Of a stretch of DNA of 64,000 nt, positions 60,039-64,000 are shown one piece after another. The notes under the pieces were generated by a model. That model was given only the letters and a program-made list of their open reading frames with translations, did no database searches and had not been told where the DNA came from. The first letter of the stretch is position 1. Each line of letters starts with the position of its first letter. Origin of the DNA: Desulfovibrio sp. (lineage in GTDB: Bacteria; Desulfobacterota; Desulfovibrionia; Desulfovibrionales; Desulfovibrionaceae); the NCBI RefSeq assembly GCF_009712225.1, contig NZ_WASP01000006.1, positions 878,826 through 942,825 on the forward strand, given 5' to 3'. The position numbers were made by a program, and so were the translations under genes.

Positions 60039-60634
60039 TGCCACGTAATATTCTTTTATTCTCGCTTGCACTGCTTGTGCTTTTGTGCGGCTGCGGACGC
60101 AGCACCCCCACGCGCTACTACCTGCTTGAAAGCGCCCTTGGCCCGGTCAAGGCCGACAGCCTGCCCAGCAAAACCCTGCGTGTGGCGCAGGTTACCGTGC
60201 CGGACTATCTTGACCGCAACAGCATTGTGAGCCGCGTAAACGGTCAGACAGAGCTGATCGTATCGCAGTTTCATGCCTGGGCGGAACCTGTGGGCCACGG
60301 CGTAAGACGTGTGGTGCAGGAAGTGCTCACCGCGCCCATGCTGGCAGCGGGCTTCAACGTGCTGGCGGCGGGCGACGACACAAGGGCCGACTATGTGCTG
60401 CTGGTTGACGTGCAGCGGCTCGATGGCAACTTTGAAGCCAACGCCGTGCTTGAAGCGCGCTGGACGATCAAGAACCGGCACGACGATGTCCTTGCCCGTG
60501 GCATTTATGCCGACGTGGAACAGGTCAATGGCAAAACCTACGACACCCTCACCGCGGCAGAAAGCGCCATGGTGCGTCGCCTGGCGGAGCATCTGGCAAC
60601 CCGCCTGCCCGCACTCATACGGGGCAAGTCATGA
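60038..60634 (+). CDS. ABC-transport auxiliary lipoprotein (PqiC/MlaC-role family)
   Basis: This 198-residue protein has a signal ending LLCGC, a lipobox. It then has the family phrase RYYLLESALG and VAQVTVPDYLDRNSIVSRV, followed by SQFHAWAEPV, which match the ABC_trans_aux (PqiC-like) lipoproteins. It is likely anchored in the outer membrane, facing the periplasm. In this operon it stands where a soluble carrier would be and may bring the MCE ring into contact with the outer membrane. It overlaps the MCE stop by one base (TGATG). Confidence 0.88.
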   Translation: MPRNILLFSLALLVLLCGCGRSTPTRYYLLESALGPVKADSLPSKTLRVAQVTVPDYLDRNSIVSRVNGQTELIVSQFHAWAEPVGHGVRRVVQEVLTAPMLAAGFNVLAAGDDTRADYVLLVDVQRLDGNFEANAVLEARWTIKNRHDDVLARGIYADVEQVNGKTYDTLTAAESAMVRRLAEHLATRLPALIRGKS

Positions 60635-61728
60635 TACTGGCCGAGGATGCCGCCGATTCCGGGCTTGAGCTCAAGCGCAACAAGATTCTGCTTGTGGATG
60701 ATGCGCCGGAAAACCTGCGCATTCTCAGCGAGTGCCTGCGCGACAGGTACACCATCATGTTTGCCAAAAACGGGCCGGACGCCCTGCGTCTTGCCATGCG
60801 TCAGCCCCCGCCCGACCTGATACTGCTCGACGTCATCATGCCGGGTATGGACGGCTACGAAGTGTGCCGCCGCCTGCGCGACGACACGCAGACCCGCGAC
60901 ATCCCCATCATGTTCATCACCGCGCAGAATGAAGAAACCGACGAGGCCAAAGGGCTCTCGCTTGGCGCGCAGGACTACATAACAAAGCCCTTCCGCTCTT
61001 CTCTGGTGCGCAACCGAGTTGCCAACCAGCTCAAGTACAAGCGCTACCGTGATCACCTCAACGACATGGTGCACGAGCGCACGCGCCAGCTGGCCCTTAC
61101 GCAGGAAGCCACCATTCACGCCATGGCAAGCCTTGCAGAATGGCGCGATACGGAAACAGGCGCGCACATCAAGCGTACGCAGAACTATGTGAAGGCTCTG
61201 GCCGTCTACATTGCCCAGCTGCCCAACTACCGGGAGGAACTGGATAAAGACGCCATCGCATGGCTTTACCTTTCCGCGCCTCTGCACGATGTGGGCAAGG
61301 TTGCCATTGCCGATACGGTGCTGCACAAGCCCGGCCCTCTCACAGACGAGGAATACGAGGCCATGAAGGAGCACACCACGCATGGTCGCGCGGTGCTTGC
61401 CTCGGCAGACAAGTTTCTGGGTGAAAATTCCTTTTTGCGCATCGCCAGCGACATCGCTTACTGCCACCACGAACGCTGGGACGGCAAGGGCTATCCGCGC
61501 GGTCTGACGGGCAAGGAGATTCCGCTTTCGGCCCGGCTCATGAGCGTGGCCGACGTGTACGACGCCCTGCGCAGCAAGCGCGTGTACAAACCGGCCATGC
61601 CGCACGAAACAGCCGCGCGCATTATTGTAGACGGCAAGGGTACGCAGTTTGACCCCGAAGTGGTGGATGCCTTTGTGGCCTTGCAGGAACAGTTCCGCTC
61701 CATTGCAGAAAAGTATTCAGATGTGTAG
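60631..61728 (+). CDS. Response regulator with HD-GYP-type phosphodiesterase domain
   Basis: This 365-residue protein has a receiver domain (about 15-130) with LLVDDAPENL, phospho-accepting Asp in ILLDVIMPG and Lys in ITKPF. An HD-GYP domain (about 150-365) has HIKRTQNYV, LSAPLHDVGKVAI, EHTTHGRAVL, CHHERWDGKGYPRGLTG and SVADVYDAL. The GYP triad is thus present as GYPRGL. It should hydrolyse c-di-GMP when phosphorylated. Its ATGA start overlaps the end of the Mla-type operon, so it is made along with the lipid transporter. No sensor kinase lies nearby. Confidence 0.93.
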   Translation: MILAEDAADSGLELKRNKILLVDDAPENLRILSECLRDRYTIMFAKNGPDALRLAMRQPPPDLILLDVIMPGMDGYEVCRRLRDDTQTRDIPIMFITAQNEETDEAKGLSLGAQDYITKPFRSSLVRNRVANQLKYKRYRDHLNDMVHERTRQLALTQEATIHAMASLAEWRDTETGAHIKRTQNYVKALAVYIAQLPNYREELDKDAIAWLYLSAPLHDVGKVAIADTVLHKPGPLTDEEYEAMKEHTTHGRAVLASADKFLGENSFLRIASDIAYCHHERWDGKGYPRGLTGKEIPLSARLMSVADVYDALRSKRVYKPAMPHETAARIIVDGKGTQFDPEVVDAFVALQEQFRSIAEKYSDV

Positions 61729-61830
61729 GCCTCGCTGGCTGGCATGACAGTCTGAGGGTGCAGCGGCTGCCGGGCAGAAACATGGGCAGGACCTTACAGC
61801 CAGAGGCCAGCCGCCGCACCGGCCGTGCCG

Positions 61831-62208
61831 TTAGGCATCGTGCCCGGCAAACACATCCCTGGCGGCAAAGAGGCCGTTGAGCGCGGCGGGAAAACCCGCG
61901 TACACGGCCATCTGCATGATGACCTCCAGTATTTCCTGCCGGGTGCAGCCCACATGCAGGGCCGCGCCAATGTGCACACGCAGCTGGGGCGCTGCATTGC
62001 CCATGGCCGTAAGCGCTGCCACCACCGCTATTTCGCGGCTTTTCAGATCAAGCCCGTCACGCGAATAAATGTCGCCGAAGGGAAACTCCACGAGATAGCG
62101 CGCAAAGTCGGGGCTGATGGCCCGCACACTCTCCAGCACTTCCTCACCGCCTCTTCCGTCCACCTTTTCCAGCATGGCAAGCCCTGTGGCATAACGATCG
62201 CTTTGCAT
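61831..62208 (-). CDS. Carboxymuconolactone-decarboxylase-like (AhpD-fold) protein
   Basis: This 125-residue all-helical protein has the CMD signature SREIAVVAALTAMGNAAPQL with HIGAALHVGCTRQEILEVIMQ. It has only one cysteine at the usual CxxC place, so it is closer to gamma-carboxymuconolactone decarboxylase than to AhpD peroxidase. In anaerobes such proteins have varied, mostly unknown roles. AGGAG precedes ATG 62208. It is divergent from a LysR-type regulator with 105 bases between starts, so that regulator probably controls it. Confidence 0.9.
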   Translation of the reverse strand: MQSDRYATGLAMLEKVDGRGGEEVLESVRAISPDFARYLVEFPFGDIYSRDGLDLKSREIAVVAALTAMGNAAPQLRVHIGAALHVGCTRQEILEVIMQMAVYAGFPAALNGLFAARDVFAGHDA

Positions 62209-62313
62209 GGCAATTCTCCTGTTTCCGGCCGCCGCAGCATGCAGCGACCACAGCCCCTTTGTAGGCGTGGGCCCGGTCTTTGCCTCTTGCCATTTTGGTG
62301 ATACCTTTAAGGC

Positions 62314-63285
62314 ATGGCAAACGATCTGTTTGAAAACCCGGACTGGCGGCTGCTGCGCTATTTTTCGATCATTGCCGAAGAAGGCAGCATGCGCCGCGCC
62401 GCGGAGCGGCTGTACATGACCCAGCCGCCCCTGAGCAGACACATGAAGCGTCTGGAAGAAATGTTGGGGGTCACACTGTTTACGCGGCACAGCAAGGGTC
62501 TGACCCTCACCAGACAAGGGCAGGAAGTGCTGCACATTGCCCGCCCGGTGCTGGCAGCGCAGGATGCTGCCAGCAAAACCCTGCGGGCCATGGGGCAGCG
62601 GGCAGCAAGGGCGGGTGCGGCACTCGCACTTGGCCTCAGCACCGCTTTTGAGCAGGGTGTATTTGCTGGCTTTGTGCGGCACATGGAAGAACACTGGCAT
62701 GGCCCGGTGCGGTTTGTGCGGCAGTCATCCCCGCAGCTGGCGCGCGCGGTTCGCCGGGGCAGGCTGAACGCAGCCCTTGTTGCCCTGCCTCTCGAAACCC
62801 CGGGCCTGCGCGTGAGCCCGCTGCCTCATGCGGAATCCCTGCTGGCGGCCCTGCCTGCGGCGTGGGCAAAGCCTGAAACAGGGCACATGCACTTGCAGGA
62901 TATGAACGGCAGGGCTCTCTTCTGGTTCCGGCGCGAGGTTAACCCCGCTTTTTTCGACCACATGCGCGGTCTGTTTGCGCATGTTGGCTTTGCGCCACTA
63001 TATATTGAAGAACCGGAAGAATACGATGTTTTGCTGGCCCGCATAGCGCAGGGCGAAGGCATGGGGTTGCTGCCGCATTCGTTTTCGGCCATCGGACGGC
63101 AGGGCGTGTTTTTTCAGCCGATTGAAGAAGCCAGCCTGATGCAGATGCGCCTTGGTCTGATACTGCCCGCTAGTGGTGCAGGGCAGGATGCTTGCCGGGA
63201 TGATGCCACCGGATCAGCCGCAAACCATCTGGAGGAGCTGCTGAACGCAGCAGCCCAGCACCTTGGCGGCAAGCCCGTGCCATAA
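62314..63285 (+). CDS. LysR-family transcriptional regulator
   Basis: This 323-residue protein has an N-terminal winged helix (about 10-70) with RYFSIIAEEGSMRRAAERL and MTQPPLSRHMKRLEEMLG. A linker helix and a co-inducer domain (about 95-300) follow, with the effector pocket region ALALGLSTAFEQGVFAGF. The C-terminal ~25 residues are Ala/Gly-rich. It probably activates the divergent CMD-family gene in response to a small metabolite; the ligand is unknown. No obvious T-N11-A box stands out in the 105-base gap. Confidence 0.9.
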   Translation: MANDLFENPDWRLLRYFSIIAEEGSMRRAAERLYMTQPPLSRHMKRLEEMLGVTLFTRHSKGLTLTRQGQEVLHIARPVLAAQDAASKTLRAMGQRAARAGAALALGLSTAFEQGVFAGFVRHMEEHWHGPVRFVRQSSPQLARAVRRGRLNAALVALPLETPGLRVSPLPHAESLLAALPAAWAKPETGHMHLQDMNGRALFWFRREVNPAFFDHMRGLFAHVGFAPLYIEEPEEYDVLLARIAQGEGMGLLPHSFSAIGRQGVFFQPIEEASLMQMRLGLILPASGAGQDACRDDATGSAANHLEELLNAAAQHLGGKPVP

Positions 63286-63315
63286 AAAAAGCCCGGCCAC
63301 CAAAGCAGCCGGGCT
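63284..63315 (-). terminator. Terminator of grpE
   Basis: On the minus strand AGCCCGGC pairs with GCCGGGCT around a 10-base loop, then seven T. It lies between convergent grpE and the LysR gene and may serve both. Confidence 0.9.
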
Positions 63316-63337
63316 GAGTGCGCAGCATTCAAAAAAA

Positions 63338-63994
63338 TTACTGTTTTACCATAACCTTGGCGGGGCGCAGCAGACGATCACCAAGCTTGAAGCCGCGTTG
63401 CAGCACGCGCGCCACTGAATTGGGCGCAAAGTCTGGCCGGTCTTCAAAGCCCACGGCTTCGTGCACATTGGGGTCGAATTCTTCGCCTTCTTCACCAAGC
63501 GGTTTAAGCCCGTGCTTTTCCACAGCTTCAAGCAACAGCTTGTGGGTCATGGCCACACCTTGCAGCATGTCCTTGCAGGCTTCACTCTTGCTGCCGTAGC
63601 GCAGGGCCAGATCAAGGTTGTCGAGCGTGGGCAGCAGGTCGCCCAGAACCTTTTCAGCCGCATAGCGCATCTGTTCCTCATGCTCGCGGGTGAGGCGCTT
63701 TTTGAAATTGTCCATCTCGGCGGCGTTGCGCAGGCGCAGTTCGGTGAGCTCGGCTTTACAGCGCTCTTCAATGATGCTCTCGGCAGAGGCTGCATGTTCG
63801 GCAGCTGGTGCGGTCTCGTCCTGCTCTGCAGCGGAAGTTGCATTTTTGCCCGTGGTTTGCCCAAACAAAATGCCGTCCTGTTCAAGAAAACCATCTTCCG
63901 ACCGGGTGCAATGGCAATCTGCCTCGTTCTCGCCGTGGCCGCCCTGTTGACCGCCCTGCTGCCCGAATGAATGGTTCATTTTATGACGCTGCAT
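63338..63994 (-). CDS. grpE: Heat-shock nucleotide-exchange factor GrpE
   Basis: In this 218-residue protein the first ~80 residues are disordered, with Gly/Gln/His stretches. A long coiled coil (about 80-130) follows. The beta-wing domain comes next, with MLQGVAMTHKLLLEAVEKHG, FDPNVHEAVG and VARVLQRGFKLGDRLLRPAKVMV, the GrpE signature. It releases ADP from DnaK. The start ATG 63994 is preceded by GGAAGC at the window edge; the ATG at 63979 is an alternative. dnaK is expected downstream but is not on this side, and a convergent gene follows instead. Confidence 0.95.
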   Translation of the reverse strand: MQRHKMNHSFGQQGGQQGGHGENEADCHCTRSEDGFLEQDGILFGQTTGKNATSAAEQDETAPAAEHAASAESIIEERCKAELTELRLRNAAEMDNFKKRLTREHEEQMRYAAEKVLGDLLPTLDNLDLALRYGSKSEACKDMLQGVAMTHKLLLEAVEKHGLKPLGEEGEEFDPNVHEAVGFEDRPDFAPNSVARVLQRGFKLGDRLLRPAKVMVKQ

Positions 63995-64000
63995 GCTTCC

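Overview
The window reads as a chromosomal piece of a sulfate-reducing Desulfovibrio-type bacterium (Desulfovibrionaceae). This is inferred from gene content and neighbourhoods, not from any search: a Gram-negative envelope (Mla-type lipid transport, LPS-style glycosyltransferases, YbgF/CpoB-like lipoprotein), a precorrin-2 dehydrogenase / HemX-like / HemA cluster, a Mn-dependent pyrophosphatase and a double-cubane-type reductase pair. Most of the window is GC-rich and tightly packed. The first 14.7 kb and the 17.7-24.3 kb stretch look compositionally different or acquired.

Layout. (1) 1-14.7 kb: a surface-glycan cluster, all on the plus strand. It holds a GT2 glycosyltransferase cut by the window edge, a B12-dependent radical SAM enzyme, two small methyltransferases, two proteins sharing an unfamiliar glycosyltransferase-like domain, two sugar C-methyltransferase homologues (one with an eroded SAM site), a WbuC-like cupin, a nucleotide-sugar reductase/epimerase and a medium-chain dehydrogenase. 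Together they suggest synthesis of a C-methylated or otherwise branched sugar and its assembly into a surface polysaccharide. (2) 14.7-17.1 kb: a double-cubane-type 2-hydroxyacyl-CoA-dehydratase-like protein and its ATP-driven activator, preceded by a possible attenuator. (3) 17.7-24.3 kb: a decayed prophage between two imperfect repeats, the right one touching the 3' end of a tRNA-Leu gene. It retains tail-fibre genes, small phage genes and a DNA methylase, but no integrase. A deletion joins a beheaded tail gene to a beheaded DUF2975 gene.

(4) 24.3-33.2 kb: tRNA-Leu, tRNA-Lys, hslU, tpx, a znuABC-like zinc importer with a candidate operator, pirin, an M23 peptidase and prmA. (5) 33.4-43.6 kb: a methyltransferase-YcaO pair, queE-queD (queuosine precursor synthesis), an HlyD-like adaptor, a lipoprotein, ppaC, and xerC-dprA behind a YbgF-like gene. 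(6) 43.6-54 kb: a multi-spanning membrane protein, two glycosyltransferases, the tetrapyrrole cluster (precorrin-2 dehydrogenase, HemX-like, hemA, unknown) and tilS. (7) 54-64 kb: polA, an Mla-type ABC lipid transport operon that runs into a REC/HD-GYP response regulator, a carboxymuconolactone-decarboxylase-like protein divergent from a LysR regulator, and grpE.

The signals most worth pursuing are the two-member unfamiliar GT-like family, a three-copy family of intergenic palindromes with a conserved 38-base core, the tRNA-Leu prophage scar, and candidate operators at tpx and the zinc importer.
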